Notes: generated from the sequence alone by a model not told the origin. 64,000 nucleotides of DNA from Sinorhizobium terangae (GCF_009601505.1 NZ_WITC01000033.1:98549-162548), one strand, 5' to 3'. Shown: positions 25,877 to 34,816, counted from the first letter of the stretch. Program-made: numbers and translations.

Positions 25877-25896
25877 TGTTGCAATGCTGTGCAACA
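25877..25896. promoter_or_regulatory. LacI-family operator candidate
   Basis: TGTTGCA-N6-TGCAACA is a perfect 7-bp inverted repeat centred between the divergent binding-protein gene (start 25829) and the LacI gene (start 25940). Its size and symmetry fit a LacI/GalR operator, which would give autoregulation and control of the transporter operon. Confidence 0.65.
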
Positions 25897-25939
25897 CGAT
25901 TATGAATGCGCTTTGGGGAATGTCCAGCGGAGTCGAACG

Positions 25940-26977
25940 GTGTCGGATACCAGAGACAGCAACCCGGGCCGCTTTGTGAGCGCCCACGCGGTCGCCGAGC
26001 TTGCCGGCGTGTCCCGGTCGGCGGTTTCGCGGGCCTTCACCCCTGGCGCAAGCATCGCGCCAGCAACGCTGGCGCGGGTGCGCGAGGCAGCCGCGGCGCT
26101 CGGATATCAGGTCAACGATCTCGCACGCGGGCTTCTGGCCAATCGCAGCCGGCTGGTCGGGCTCGTGACCTCGGACGCCGAAACTCCATTCCGGGCCCAG
26201 ATGATCGCGGCTCTGTCGCACGCATTGATCGAGCGCTCCAACGTACCGGCGATCATCAGCATCGGTCCCACTGCGGACGACATTGCGAATGCAACACGTC
26301 AGCTGCTCCGCTATCGGGCGGAGGCTACCGTCTTCCTCTCGGGTTCGCCGCCGACCAGTCTTGTCGAGCTCACGCGGCGAAATGGACAGCCGCTGATCCT
26401 GATCAATCGGGCCGAGACCGGCCTCGACAGCGTCCATTGTGATGACAGGGACGGAGCACAGCAGGCCTTCGAGGCCCTGCGCCTGACAGGAGCCTCTCGT
26501 TTCGCCGTGATCAACAGGATAAACCCGAGCCCCTCCCTCTTTGCCCGCGAGCACGCCTTCGCCGAGTGTGCTGCGGCTTCCGGATTCGAAGCGACGATCG
26601 TTCGGGCGGGCCTTGCCGACTATGATGGCGGGCGGGAGGCGGCGCGACAGCTGCTGGAGAGCGGGCCTGCACCCGACGCGGTCTTCTGTGTGAACGATCT
26701 CATGGCATTCGGAACGCTCGACCACTTTCGCGGTGCGGGCTTGCGCGTGCCCGCCGACGTTTCAGTCATCGGCTTTGACGATGTGCCCGTCGCCGCATGG
26801 GCTTCCTACCGTCTGACCACTCTGCGGCAGGATCCACGGCGAATTGCCCATGACGTCGTATCGATACTCGACCGGCGCCTCGCCGATCCCGATTCGCCGC
26901 CGATTTCGGCCTACGTGCCGGTTGAGCTTGTTGTTCGCGAAACAGTCAGGGCGCACGGTCTGGAAGTCGTGTCATAA
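25940..26977 (+). CDS. LacI/GalR family transcriptional regulator
   Basis: A 345-residue LacI-type repressor. The helix-turn-helix is FVSAHAVAELAGVSRSAVSR (residues 12-31) followed by the hinge GYQVNDLARGLLANRS and a periplasmic-binding-protein-like sensor domain ending with DVSVIGFDDVPVA. The start is GTG 25940 with GCGGAG upstream. It is divergent from the Ugp-like transporter and 18 bases before a GDPD gene, so both units are probably its targets. The HTH starts with residues unlike the usual TIxDVA, so its operator may differ from the GC-centred consensus, consistent with the 6-bp spacer in the site at 25877. Confidence 0.92.
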   Translation: MSDTRDSNPGRFVSAHAVAELAGVSRSAVSRAFTPGASIAPATLARVREAAAALGYQVNDLARGLLANRSRLVGLVTSDAETPFRAQMIAALSHALIERSNVPAIISIGPTADDIANATRQLLRYRAEATVFLSGSPPTSLVELTRRNGQPLILINRAETGLDSVHCDDRDGAQQAFEALRLTGASRFAVINRINPSPSLFAREHAFAECAAASGFEATIVRAGLADYDGGREAARQLLESGPAPDAVFCVNDLMAFGTLDHFRGAGLRVPADVSVIGFDDVPVAAWASYRLTTLRQDPRRIAHDVVSILDRRLADPDSPPISAYVPVELVVRETVRAHGLEVVS

Positions 26978-26995
26978 CGATGTAGGATCTCGAAT

Positions 26996-27805
26996 ATGGC
27001 CTTCAGCTTCCTTGCCCGCGAAGCGGGACGTGTCCATGTCTGTGGCCACCGCGGCTACAGCCTCCATTACCCGGAGAATACGTTGCCGGCATTCGAAGCG
27101 GCAAAGGCTGCAGGGGCGACCACGGTCGAGATCGACGTGGTGCTGACCGCCGACGGTGAGCCGATCATCCTGCACGACCTGACTGTCGACAGGACGACAA
27201 ACGGACACGGCTTTGTGGCCGACCTCAACCTCGAGCAGATCCGCAGCCTGGATGCGGGGGCCTTGTTTCATCCCGCCTTCGCCGGAACGAAGATACCGAC
27301 CGTGGCGGAGGCGCTCGATTGGGCGAAGGTGCATGACATGGGTATTGTGCTCGAGATCAAGGAGGCAGAGCGCCCGGACATAGCTGTTGATCAGGTGGCA
27401 GCCCTACTGCGATCGACAGGTAGTCTCGACCGGGTCATTGTCATCGGCTTCGACCATGTGATGCTGAAGCGTGCGGTCGAGCGGCATCCGGACCTCAGGA
27501 CCGAAGCCATCACCCACGCTCGCCATGCCGACCTCGTGGGGGTTTTGAAGGCGTGCAGGGCGAGTTCGGTTTCGATTGAGCTCGACATGCTCCACCCCGA
27601 CGATGCGAAGGCATTGCATGAAGCAGGCCTCAGCAACCGCGTACACGTGCCTCGCCCTGGTATGCTCGCCGAGTATTGGCGGGGCGGACGCGATCCCCTG
27701 CCGGACCTCGTGCAATGGATCGCCGACGGCCTCATCGACACGATCTCGGGCGACGACGTGCCGTTCATCGCCATGCTCGTCAAGCGCGCCGGCCGCACCG
27801 GCTGA
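26996..27805 (+). CDS. Glycerophosphodiester phosphodiesterase (UgpQ family)
   Basis: A 269-residue GDPD with the canonical active site: HRGYSLHYPENTLPAFEAA (catalytic HRG and E-N-T), the metal site GATTVEIDVVLTADGEPIILHD and DRTTNGHG. It hydrolyses glycerophosphodiesters to glycerol-3-phosphate plus an alcohol, probably in the cytoplasm because no signal peptide is visible. It follows the LacI gene by 18 bases and serves the divergent transporter. It contrasts with the paralogue at 20384, which lacks HRG. Agrocinopine phosphodiesterases belong to the same family, so a sugar phosphodiester is a possible substrate. Confidence 0.93.
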   Translation: MAFSFLAREAGRVHVCGHRGYSLHYPENTLPAFEAAKAAGATTVEIDVVLTADGEPIILHDLTVDRTTNGHGFVADLNLEQIRSLDAGALFHPAFAGTKIPTVAEALDWAKVHDMGIVLEIKEAERPDIAVDQVAALLRSTGSLDRVIVIGFDHVMLKRAVERHPDLRTEAITHARHADLVGVLKACRASSVSIELDMLHPDDAKALHEAGLSNRVHVPRPGMLAEYWRGGRDPLPDLVQWIADGLIDTISGDDVPFIAMLVKRAGRTG

Positions 27806-27810
27806 GACCT

Positions 27811-27917
27811 CTACTGAATGTTTTCCTTAAATCGAATCCGATTGAAGGATAAAAACATGCAGCAGTTGAGAGTGTTACGGCGACCTTTGCCCGTCTGATA
27901 AGACGCACGGCGCGGTC
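27811..27917 (-). repeat. Rhizobial mosaic palindromic repeat, copy B (inverted)
   Basis: Inverted copy of the element at 37355. It starts with CTACTGAATG...TTCCTTAAATC and GATTGAAGGA forming the AT-rich hairpin (near 27823-27849), continues through AACATGCAG and GTGTTACGGCG, and ends with the GCGTCTGATAAGACGC-like hairpin (CGTCTGATAAGACG, 27892-27905). It begins five bases after the GDPD stop and may act as its terminator. The remaining gap to the sulfatase gene (27918-28094) shows no other feature. Confidence 0.75.
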
Positions 27918-28094
27918 AGAGGCGAGCCGACCATAGCCGATAGCTCGCGCTGATCGCCTGCAGGTGGTGAGGTGGTCCCCGGGGGCCATTACAATCCGGT
28001 TGCGGCCGAGCTCTTTTCGGCGAGAATGGCAGGCTGGGACGTTCGCACGACATGCTGCTTTCGGCAGCTCTGAATGAGGGACAGCCGAGACACG

Positions 28095-29612
28095 ATGAAC
28101 GCCGTGTTCGTACTCTTTGACTCGCTCAACCGTCACGTGCTCGCCCCATACCGGGGGCAGCGGGTCCCGACGCCCAATTTTTCCCGACTGGCCGGGCGTG
28201 CCGCGACGTTCGAGCGCCACTACGTCGGCAGCCTGCCCTGCATGCCGGCGCGCCGCGACCTGCAGACTGGACGGCTCAGCTTCCTTCACCGGAGCTGGGG
28301 GCCACTCGAGCCGTTCGACAATTCCTTTCCCGAGCTGTTGCGTGAGGCCGGCTGTTACAGCCATCTGGTCACCGACCACTTCCACTATTTCGAGGACGGT
28401 GGCGCCACCTATCACACCCGGTATGACAGCTACGATTTCATCCGCGGGCAGGAGGGCGATCCGTGGAAGGCGATGGTGCAGCCACCCTGGGAACGCCTGC
28501 GTCAGATGTATCATGAGCGGCAATTCAGCCAGTCGGCACGCGACAAGTTTCGCCGCAACATCGTGAACCGCGAGTTCATCAAGGAGGAGAGCGACTTCCC
28601 GTCGATGCAATGCTTCGCCGCCGGCCTGGAGTTTATCGAGCGAAACAGGACAGCGGACAACTGGCTCCTGCAGATCGAGACGTTCGACCCCCATGAGCCC
28701 TTCACTGCGCCGGAGCGGTTTCGCGAGGCATTCACGACGGGCTGGAACGGCCCGATTCGCGACTGGCCACGCTACGGCCGCGTCGACGAACTGCCGGAAG
28801 AGTGCGAGGAACTGCGCGCCAACTATTACGCCCTCGTTGCGCTTTGCGATTTCCTCATCGGGCAGCTACTCGATTATTTCGATCAGCACGACCTTTGGCG
28901 CGACACCGCACTTGTCGTCACGACCGATCACGGCTTTCTGCTCGGCGAGCACGATTTCTGGGCCAAGAACCGGATGAACATGTATGAGGAGATCGTGCAT
29001 ATCCCGCTCTTCGCCTACGATCCGCGCCGCCCGGGAAGCGCGGGCGTTCGGCGTTCGGCTCTGACCCAGACCATCGATCTCGCGCCAACATTCCTCGATC
29101 TGTTCGGCGTTCCGGCCGTTGCCGAGATGGAGGGGCATTCCCTGCTGCCACTGTTCGACGCCGATCGCTCGCTGCGGCGCGGCGCCCTCTTCGGCTATTT
29201 CGGTGGCGCGATCAACGCGACCGACGGACGATACACCTATCACCGCTTCCCGCCAGACCCTCGCTCGCAGGAGCTCTATCAATACACACTGATGCCGACG
29301 CACATCTGGGAGCCGTTCACCCCGGAGGAACTCGCCGGAGCCTCGCTTCAACAGCCGTTGCCGTTCACGAAGGGAGCCCCTGTCCTCAAGGTACCGGTGA
29401 TAGAGCGGTCGCCGATGTACGACAACTACGGTCCCGGCGCGCTTCTCGAGAGTGAAACCCGGCTCTACGATCTTGCTAATGATCCGGGACAGAATACGCC
29501 CCTTGTCTCCCCGGAGATCGAGGGGGCAATGACCCGTCTCATGCAGGATCTCATGCGCGCCAATGATGCTCCGCCAGAAGCTTACGCGCGGGTTGGGATC
29601 GAGGCTGAGTAA
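28095..29612 (+). CDS. Sulfatase / alkaline phosphatase superfamily hydrolase
   Basis: A 505-residue sulfatase-fold protein with no signal peptide. The modification motif is C49-M-P-A-R in SLPCMPARRDLQTGR, fitting the CxPxR code for formylglycine formation. Metal residues are visible in the first strand (LFDSLN), and in VVTTDHGFLLGEHDFWAK. The superfamily includes arylsulfatases, choline sulfatase and the rhizobial phosphonate monoester/phosphodiester hydrolases. The ATG at 28095 is preferred over 28074 (MRDSRDT). Position after a GDPD operon raises the possibility that it cleaves phosphodiesters or sulfated/phosphorylated sugars. Specificity cannot be decided from the sequence. Confidence 0.88.
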   Translation: MNAVFVLFDSLNRHVLAPYRGQRVPTPNFSRLAGRAATFERHYVGSLPCMPARRDLQTGRLSFLHRSWGPLEPFDNSFPELLREAGCYSHLVTDHFHYFEDGGATYHTRYDSYDFIRGQEGDPWKAMVQPPWERLRQMYHERQFSQSARDKFRRNIVNREFIKEESDFPSMQCFAAGLEFIERNRTADNWLLQIETFDPHEPFTAPERFREAFTTGWNGPIRDWPRYGRVDELPEECEELRANYYALVALCDFLIGQLLDYFDQHDLWRDTALVVTTDHGFLLGEHDFWAKNRMNMYEEIVHIPLFAYDPRRPGSAGVRRSALTQTIDLAPTFLDLFGVPAVAEMEGHSLLPLFDADRSLRRGALFGYFGGAINATDGRYTYHRFPPDPRSQELYQYTLMPTHIWEPFTPEELAGASLQQPLPFTKGAPVLKVPVIERSPMYDNYGPGALLESETRLYDLANDPGQNTPLVSPEIEGAMTRLMQDLMRANDAPPEAYARVGIEAE

Positions 29613-29784
29613 TGTAACACGCTTCCCCGACATCGCTTCGGAGAGCGAAAGTCATCACCGTCCGAACTCAGATTTCCCGTCTGCCTCCCAGGCCCCGACT
29701 CGGCTGCAAGTCGAGCAGATACTGGCGGCAACCTTTTTTCATGGTCGGGCTTGCGACGTAGAAGCGTGCTGTAGCCGCCTGCAG

Positions 29785-30375
29785 TCAACCAGATATCAGC
29801 GTTGAAAGCTGCTCGGGAAGTTTCACCCTGGAGGCTCTGTAAGCGGCAATCACGCGGTTGGCCATTAGCATGGCGATGGTCATCGGTCCGACGCCACCCG
29901 GAACCGGTGTGATAGTGGACGCGATAGAATGGGCGCTCGAGGTCACATAGCCCTCGTCGTTCTCGAGCGTGGCCGCCGCTCCCTTGGCGAGAATGTGCGA
30001 ACCGCTGCGGAACGACGGCTTCGGGTCGAGCGGCACGACGCCCACCAGTTGCGGCCGGTCGGGCGCAGCCAACCCCTCGCGCTGCAGCATCGCCTTGCCG
30101 ATAAAATTGGGCTTGGTCGCCGAGACCATCTTGCCGAAGCCCAGATCGGCCGGGATAACCGTGCCGTTGATCTCGTTATGCGTCACATGGCCTTTTTCAA
30201 TGCGCAGAACACTGAGCGCCTCGGCACCGTAGGGCATGATGCCGTGGCCCTTTCCGGCTTCCATCAACGCAACGGCGACGCTTTCACCGTAGCCGGCCGG
30301 AACCGCAAGCTCATAGGCGAGCTCGCCCGAGAAGGAAATCCGGAAGAGGCAACCGTAAAGCGCGCCGCCGAACAA
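29785..30375 (-). pseudogene. Chimeric remnant: sarcosine oxidase alpha (SoxA) fused to FolD C-terminus
   Basis: The frame has two unrelated pieces. Residues about 10-150 match the C-terminal aminomethyltransferase-like part of sarcosine oxidase alpha subunit ([59 protein letters not shown]). Residues about 151-178 are the C-terminus of methylenetetrahydrofolate dehydrogenase FolD ([20 protein letters not shown]). The join lies near 29928. Sox and folD genes are operon neighbours in many Proteobacteria, so an internal deletion that removed the end of soxA, soxG and most of folD explains it. The first ~800 residues of SoxA are absent and no real start codon exists (TTG only). Non-functional remnant. 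Confidence 0.8.
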
Positions 30376-30664
30376 AGAAACCTCCTTCGCTGCGAGGATG
30401 GGGAAGGCTGCGACGATCCGGACCTACTGGGCAATGCACGGAGCCGATCAACTGCTGCACCAGCTTACCTATGCGGCGCTGGTGCTTGGCGCGCTGGTGT
30501 AGATGCTTTCATCCCTGGTGCCACGCATGCGATTGGCAGGGACGGGCGTCGGACTTGTCTGCGAGAGCGGAACACAACGAAGCAACAGCCCGTCCGCGAG
30601 CAGGCCGGCCCTCAGAGCTTTGCAAAACTGGCAGCTACAGCAACCACACATCAAAAGCACTGCA
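30376..30664. other. Gap with no convincing gene, probable deletion scar
   Basis: The 289 bp between the SoxA-FolD remnant and the ABC ATPase gene carry only short open frames. One + strand stretch near 30399-30500 reads as YWAMHGADQLLHQLTYAAL before a stop and looks coding in style, but I do not recognise it. Together with the adjoining chimera this suggests a rearranged, decaying stretch. Confidence 0.4.
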
Positions 30665-31744
30665 TCAGGGGCTGCACGGTGCCCCTTTTGGGTCGCCCCT
30701 GCCAAGTCGGAGCGTGCTCTGATCGTCGAAGAAGTGGACGTCCGCGGAAGCGAAGGCGAGACCGATCTGGTCGCCGGGTGCGAGGCTGACGCGCTCGCGA
30801 AGCAGCATTGCCAGTTGTGCTCCGCCAAGCTCCACCAGAAGGTGTGTTTCGTCGCCGGTCGGTTCCACGATCAGCACCTTGGCGGAGGGGCCGGTGGCGC
30901 CGATTTGCAGCTTGTTTGGCCTTATTCCCGCGACGGCCGGTCCGCTATGAGCCAGATTGGCGGCAGGAATAACGAAGCCGCCGGGCCCTCGGAACGTGCC
31001 GTCGACAACCTCGCCCTTGATGAAATTCATCGCAGGACTGCCGATGAAGCTCGCGACGAAGAGATTGCGAGGATTGTCGAAAAGCTCCAGCGGCGTCCCG
31101 ATCTGCTCGACATTGCCGTCGCGCATCACGACGATGCGGTCGGCCATCGTCATGGCTTCGATCTGGTCATGCGTCACGTAGATGCTGGTGGTGCGCAGGC
31201 GCTGGTGCAGACCTTTGATCTCGGCACGCATCTGCACGCGGAGCTTTGCGTCGAGATTTGAGAGCGGTTCGTCGAACAGGAAGACTTCCGGGCGGCGGAC
31301 GATGGCCCGGCCCATGGCGACGCGCTGGCGTTGGCCGCCCGAGAGCTGGCCGGGATAACGGTCGAGCAGACCCTCCAGGCCAAGCATGGTAGCCGCTTCG
31401 CCGACCTTCTTCTTCTGTTCGTCCTTCGGGAGTCGAGCGAGGCGAAGTGCAAAGGCCATGTTCTCCGCAACGGTCATGTGCGGGTAGAGCGCATAGTTCT
31501 GGAAGACCATCGATATGTTGCGGTCCTTCGGAGCGACCTCGTTGACGATGTCCCCTCCGATCACGACCGCTCCGTCGGAGATTTCCTCAAGGCCGGCGAT
31601 CATGCGCAGAAGCGTGGACTTGCCGCAGCCCGATGGGCCCACCAAAGCGACGAATTCGCCGTCGGCGATCTCTGCCGAGACACCATGAACGACTTCCAGT
31701 GAACCATAGCGCTTGACCACATTCCTGATTTCGACGCTGGCCAT
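30665..31744 (-). CDS. Sugar ABC transporter ATPase (MsmK/UgpC family)
   Basis: A 359-residue CUT1 ATPase with Walker A VGPSGCGKSTLLRMIAGLEE, Q-loop FQNYALYPHM, signature LSGGQRQRVAMGRAI, Walker B VFLFDEPLSNLDA and H-loop THDQIEAMTMADR, followed by a MalK-like C-terminal domain from about residue 240. It is the last gene of the operon lacI - binding protein - permease - permease - GH172 - ATPase, one base after the GH172 gene. It resembles the ATPase at 21294; such ATPases can be shared between systems. Confidence 0.95.
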   Translation of the reverse strand: MASVEIRNVVKRYGSLEVVHGVSAEIADGEFVALVGPSGCGKSTLLRMIAGLEEISDGAVVIGGDIVNEVAPKDRNISMVFQNYALYPHMTVAENMAFALRLARLPKDEQKKKVGEAATMLGLEGLLDRYPGQLSGGQRQRVAMGRAIVRRPEVFLFDEPLSNLDAKLRVQMRAEIKGLHQRLRTTSIYVTHDQIEAMTMADRIVVMRDGNVEQIGTPLELFDNPRNLFVASFIGSPAMNFIKGEVVDGTFRGPGGFVIPAANLAHSGPAVAGIRPNKLQIGATGPSAKVLIVEPTGDETHLLVELGGAQLAMLLRERVSLAPGDQIGLAFASADVHFFDDQSTLRLGRGDPKGAPCSP

Positions 31745-31745
31745 C

Positions 31746-32942
31746 TCACCCTCTCGCTTTCTTCATTGCCGCTTCCATGTTGTGGAACGGGCGGCGATAG
31801 GTCGGCACCCGCTCCGCGACATCGGGGAACTTGCCGAAGGGCTTGTGCGGCTCTGCCTGGTACCAGAAGGCGACGGAGGAGATATCGTCGGCGCGGCGGT
31901 TGGCATGACCATGTTCGATTGTCACCCGAATGCTCTTCTGGAAGATAGCGGGGTCTTCGATATGCCAGCGGTAGAGCGTGACCGGCTCGGTCCAGTTGGG
32001 GCCGCCGGCTGCGATGATGCCGTGATAGGGGGCGCTATAGTCCTGGGTCGGGCACCAGGCGGTGTTGAAATAGTCTTCCGTGCCCGTGCCGTGCAGGGTC
32101 GGCGGCCAGGCATCATTGTCGCCCGGCTCCGACTCCGGCCGCGGTTCGATCAACGCCGCTTTGGGACCGATGCGCGGATCGGGCTTGCGAACCGTATCGG
32201 GCACCGACAATCCCTGCTCGCCGTCGATGAAGATCATGTCGTCGCCTTCGCCGTACCAATCCCAGACATCCGAGCGACGACGCGAATAGACGCTGTAGAG
32301 GACGCCGACGTAATGGCCGCGCCCCTCGGCTGCGAGGATCGTGTAATTCTGCCGGCCGTCGACGTTCTCGCCGCCGAAGAGGAACTGTTCGTTGGTCAGG
32401 CCGGCTTCGCTCATACCCGCCGGCCGTGCCTGGCGGTAATGGGCGTGGAAGCGGCCCATGTCCTCCTCGAGAACATCGTGAAGCTCGAGATCGATGTAGT
32501 AGTAGAAGAGGAGGTCGTGTTCCGCCTCGTTGGTGACGGTGAACTTCATGTGCGAGCCGAAGGGCATGGGGAAGTAGCAGTTGAAAGCCTTGCCGTCCTC
32601 CGGGCTCGCCTGCATCGGCAGGCTGGCATAGTTGGCGGTGCGGGCATGGCCCATGCCGAAGAAATCGCCGATGGGCGCCTCGATGCTCGGCTCCGTCTCA
32701 CCGTCCCAATAGGCCCTGAGCACGATCTTGCGCAGGAAATCCTCGCTCTCGCATGCGAGCGTCGCCCAGATATGGGTGATGATGCCGGCGCCTTCGTGCT
32801 CGCCGATCACCACCGTCTTGCCGGGTTCGATATGCAGCCTGTCGTCATTGCCGCCGGTGCGGTCGTAGCTGGAGAAGCGGCGCGTTTTCGCGTTGCGCAG
32901 CTTCGCGAGACCGCGAAGGGGCGAGAGGCCGGCATTGGTCAT
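31746..32942 (-). CDS. Glycoside hydrolase family 172 (DUF2961) protein
   Basis: A 398-residue DUF2961 protein, the family now classified as GH172. It shows the family core: an N-terminal FSSYDRTGGNDDRLHIEPGK, the middle jelly roll with FNCYFPMPFGSHMKFTVTNE, and the conserved acidic HGTGTEDYFNTAWCP. Characterised members act on fructofuranosides (difructose dianhydride I, alpha-D-fructofuranosides) or D-arabinofuranosides. There is no signal peptide, so it should act on an imported oligosaccharide in the cytoplasm. It sits between the permease and ATPase genes of a LacI-controlled sugar transporter, so transporter and glycosidase probably share the substrate. Confidence 0.88.
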   Translation of the reverse strand: MTNAGLSPLRGLAKLRNAKTRRFSSYDRTGGNDDRLHIEPGKTVVIGEHEGAGIITHIWATLACESEDFLRKIVLRAYWDGETEPSIEAPIGDFFGMGHARTANYASLPMQASPEDGKAFNCYFPMPFGSHMKFTVTNEAEHDLLFYYYIDLELHDVLEEDMGRFHAHYRQARPAGMSEAGLTNEQFLFGGENVDGRQNYTILAAEGRGHYVGVLYSVYSRRRSDVWDWYGEGDDMIFIDGEQGLSVPDTVRKPDPRIGPKAALIEPRPESEPGDNDAWPPTLHGTGTEDYFNTAWCPTQDYSAPYHGIIAAGGPNWTEPVTLYRWHIEDPAIFQKSIRVTIEHGHANRRADDISSVAFWYQAEPHKPFGKFPDVAERVPTYRRPFHNMEAAMKKARG

Positions 32943-32976
32943 TCGAATTTCTCCTGTGCAATGTGCTGTCGCGGCC

Positions 32977-33825
32977 TTACTTGAGTCCGCTGGTCTTGAG
33001 GGAATCCATGATCTGCCTCTGGAAGATCACGAAGAGGATGAGCGTCGGGATCGCGACGATGGTGGCGGCGGCCATCATGTAGTTCCAGGATGCGGAATAC
33101 TGGCTCTTGAAATTCGCAATCCCGAGCTGGACGACCCAGAGATTGGGGTCCGAGGTGATGGTGAGCGGCCAGAGGAACGAATTCCAGTTGGCCAGGAAAA
33201 ACAGGATCGCCAGTGCCGACATGATGGGACGGCTGAGCGGGAGGATGACGCTCCAGTAGATCCGCCAGTAACCCGCGCCGTCGATGCGTGCGGCCTCCTC
33301 GATCTCTTTCGGCAGCGACAGATAATACTGCCTGAGCAGGAAGATGCCGAAGGCATTGAAGATCGCCGGGATGATCAACCCCGCGTAGGAGTTGAGCATG
33401 CCCATCGCTTTGACGATGACGAAGAGCGGCACAATGATCACCGGCAGCGAGACGAGGAATGTCGAGAAGATCGAGAGAAACAGCACCTCGCGGCCGGGAA
33501 ATCTCAGCCGCGCCAGCGCATAGCCGGCCATGGTGTGGAAGAACAGCGCCACGATCGTCACCGCGGCCGACACCAGGAAGCTGTTGGTCATGTAGCGGAT
33601 GAATGGAACGGCGGTCAGCACATAGATGAAATTGTCGAGGGTCGGCGATTGCGGGATGAGGTTCGAAGAGAACGACTCCGCCGCCGGCTTGAAGGCGATC
33701 GACACCATCCAGAAGAGCGGAAACAGCGTCATGAAGGCGAGGCTGGCCGTCACCAGCATCCAGACGCCACGCACCAGCGTGACCTGCGACCGGGAGAAAT
33801 AGGGCTGGGGGCGCTTACTGCTCAT
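32977..33825 (-). CDS. Sugar ABC transporter permease (MalG family)
   Basis: A 282-residue MalG-type permease with six membrane segments (first: VWMLVTASLAFMTLFPLFWMVSI) and coupling loop EEAARIDGAGYWRIYWSVILP. It overlaps the MalF-type gene upstream by 11 bases and ends 34 bases before the GH172 gene. It forms the channel with the 33815-34759 product for the ligand of the 34817 binding protein. Confidence 0.94.
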   Translation of the reverse strand: MSSKRPQPYFSRSQVTLVRGVWMLVTASLAFMTLFPLFWMVSIAFKPAAESFSSNLIPQSPTLDNFIYVLTAVPFIRYMTNSFLVSAAVTIVALFFHTMAGYALARLRFPGREVLFLSIFSTFLVSLPVIIVPLFVIVKAMGMLNSYAGLIIPAIFNAFGIFLLRQYYLSLPKEIEEAARIDGAGYWRIYWSVILPLSRPIMSALAILFFLANWNSFLWPLTITSDPNLWVVQLGIANFKSQYSASWNYMMAAATIVAIPTLILFVIFQRQIMDSLKTSGLK

Positions 33826-34759
33826 GGTTGAAACGTCCTCCTCGCGTCAGGGCAAAGAACACCGCTGTCACGATCATGAGCGCCACGACCAGGATGGAGG
33901 CCATGGCCGCCGCATAACCGAAGGCGCCGAAGCCGAAGGCCTGCTGGTAGATGTAGACGATCAGCACCGCCGTGGCGTTGGCAGGCCCGCCCTTGGTCAT
34001 GACGTAGATGATGTCGAAGGCCTGTGCGCCTGCGACGGCTGCCACCATCGACACCATGATCACGAAGAAGCTCGTGGGTTTGAGAAGCGGCAGCGTGATG
34101 AACCAGAAGCGGGCGATGGCGCCGGCCCCGTCGATCATCGCCGCTTCGTAATATTGGCGGGGAATGTCCTGCAGACCGCCCAGGAAGATCAGCATGTAGA
34201 ACCCCATCAGGAACCAGACGCTGACCAGGACGATGGTGATGAGCGCGAAGTTGGGGTCGCCGAGGAAAGAGAAACCGCCGATGCCGAGTGCGGCCGTCAG
34301 TCTGCTGACCACGCCGATCTTGTCGACCACCATGAACTGCCAGACGAGCGCGACGACGACGAGGCTGACCATGTGCGGTGCGAAGAACATCGAACGCATG
34401 ACGGTGTTGAAGCGGTCGGTGCGCTGGACCAGAAGGGCAAGGCCCAGCCCGCATGCGTAGAGCAGCGGGACCAGCATGACGGCATAGAGGGCGGTCACCT
34501 TCGCGCCCTTCCAGAACAACGGGTCGTTCCACATGCGCAGGTAATTCTTCGCACCGACGAAGGAATAGCCGCCGAAACCGTTCACCTCGAAGACGCTGAG
34601 CGCGAGGGAGAGTGCCATCGGCACGCCGAGAAAAACGAGCAGTCCCAATGCGTCCGGCAAAACGAACAGATAGCCCGCGATCCACTCGCGGTGCTTGGCG
34701 GAAAGGCGAGTCCGGCCGGCGTGCCTGCGCCGCGCGGCCGTTTCGGCAATCGTTGTCAT
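33815..34759 (-). CDS. Sugar ABC transporter permease (MalF family)
   Basis: A 314-residue MalF/UgpA-type permease: six membrane segments starting with IAGYLFVLPDALGLLVFLGVPM, and coupling loop YEAAMIDGAGAIARFWFITLPLL. I use ATG 34759 (MTTIAET); the frame extends to 34792 but that part overlaps a perfect hairpin between the binding-protein and permease genes. Second structural gene of the operon. Confidence 0.93.
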   Translation of the reverse strand: MTTIAETAARRRHAGRTRLSAKHREWIAGYLFVLPDALGLLVFLGVPMALSLALSVFEVNGFGGYSFVGAKNYLRMWNDPLFWKGAKVTALYAVMLVPLLYACGLGLALLVQRTDRFNTVMRSMFFAPHMVSLVVVALVWQFMVVDKIGVVSRLTAALGIGGFSFLGDPNFALITIVLVSVWFLMGFYMLIFLGGLQDIPRQYYEAAMIDGAGAIARFWFITLPLLKPTSFFVIMVSMVAAVAGAQAFDIIYVMTKGGPANATAVLIVYIYQQAFGFGAFGYAAAMASILVVALMIVTAVFFALTRGGRFNHEQ

Positions 34760-34781
34760 GACGTCATTCCCAGCTTGCTGA

Positions 34782-34806
34782 GGCGGCCGCATCGAATGCG
34801 GCCGCC
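34782..34806 (-). terminator. Perfect intercistronic hairpin between binding-protein and permease genes
   Basis: GGCGGCCGCAT (34782-34792) and ATGCGGCCGCC (34796-34806) form a perfect 11-bp stem with a 3-base loop, inside the 57-bp gap between the binding-protein stop and the permease start. There is no U-tract, so mRNA 3'-end protection or partial attenuation, as known in malE-malF-type operons, is likelier than full termination. Confidence 0.7.
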
Positions 34807-34816
34807 GGTTTGGCCG

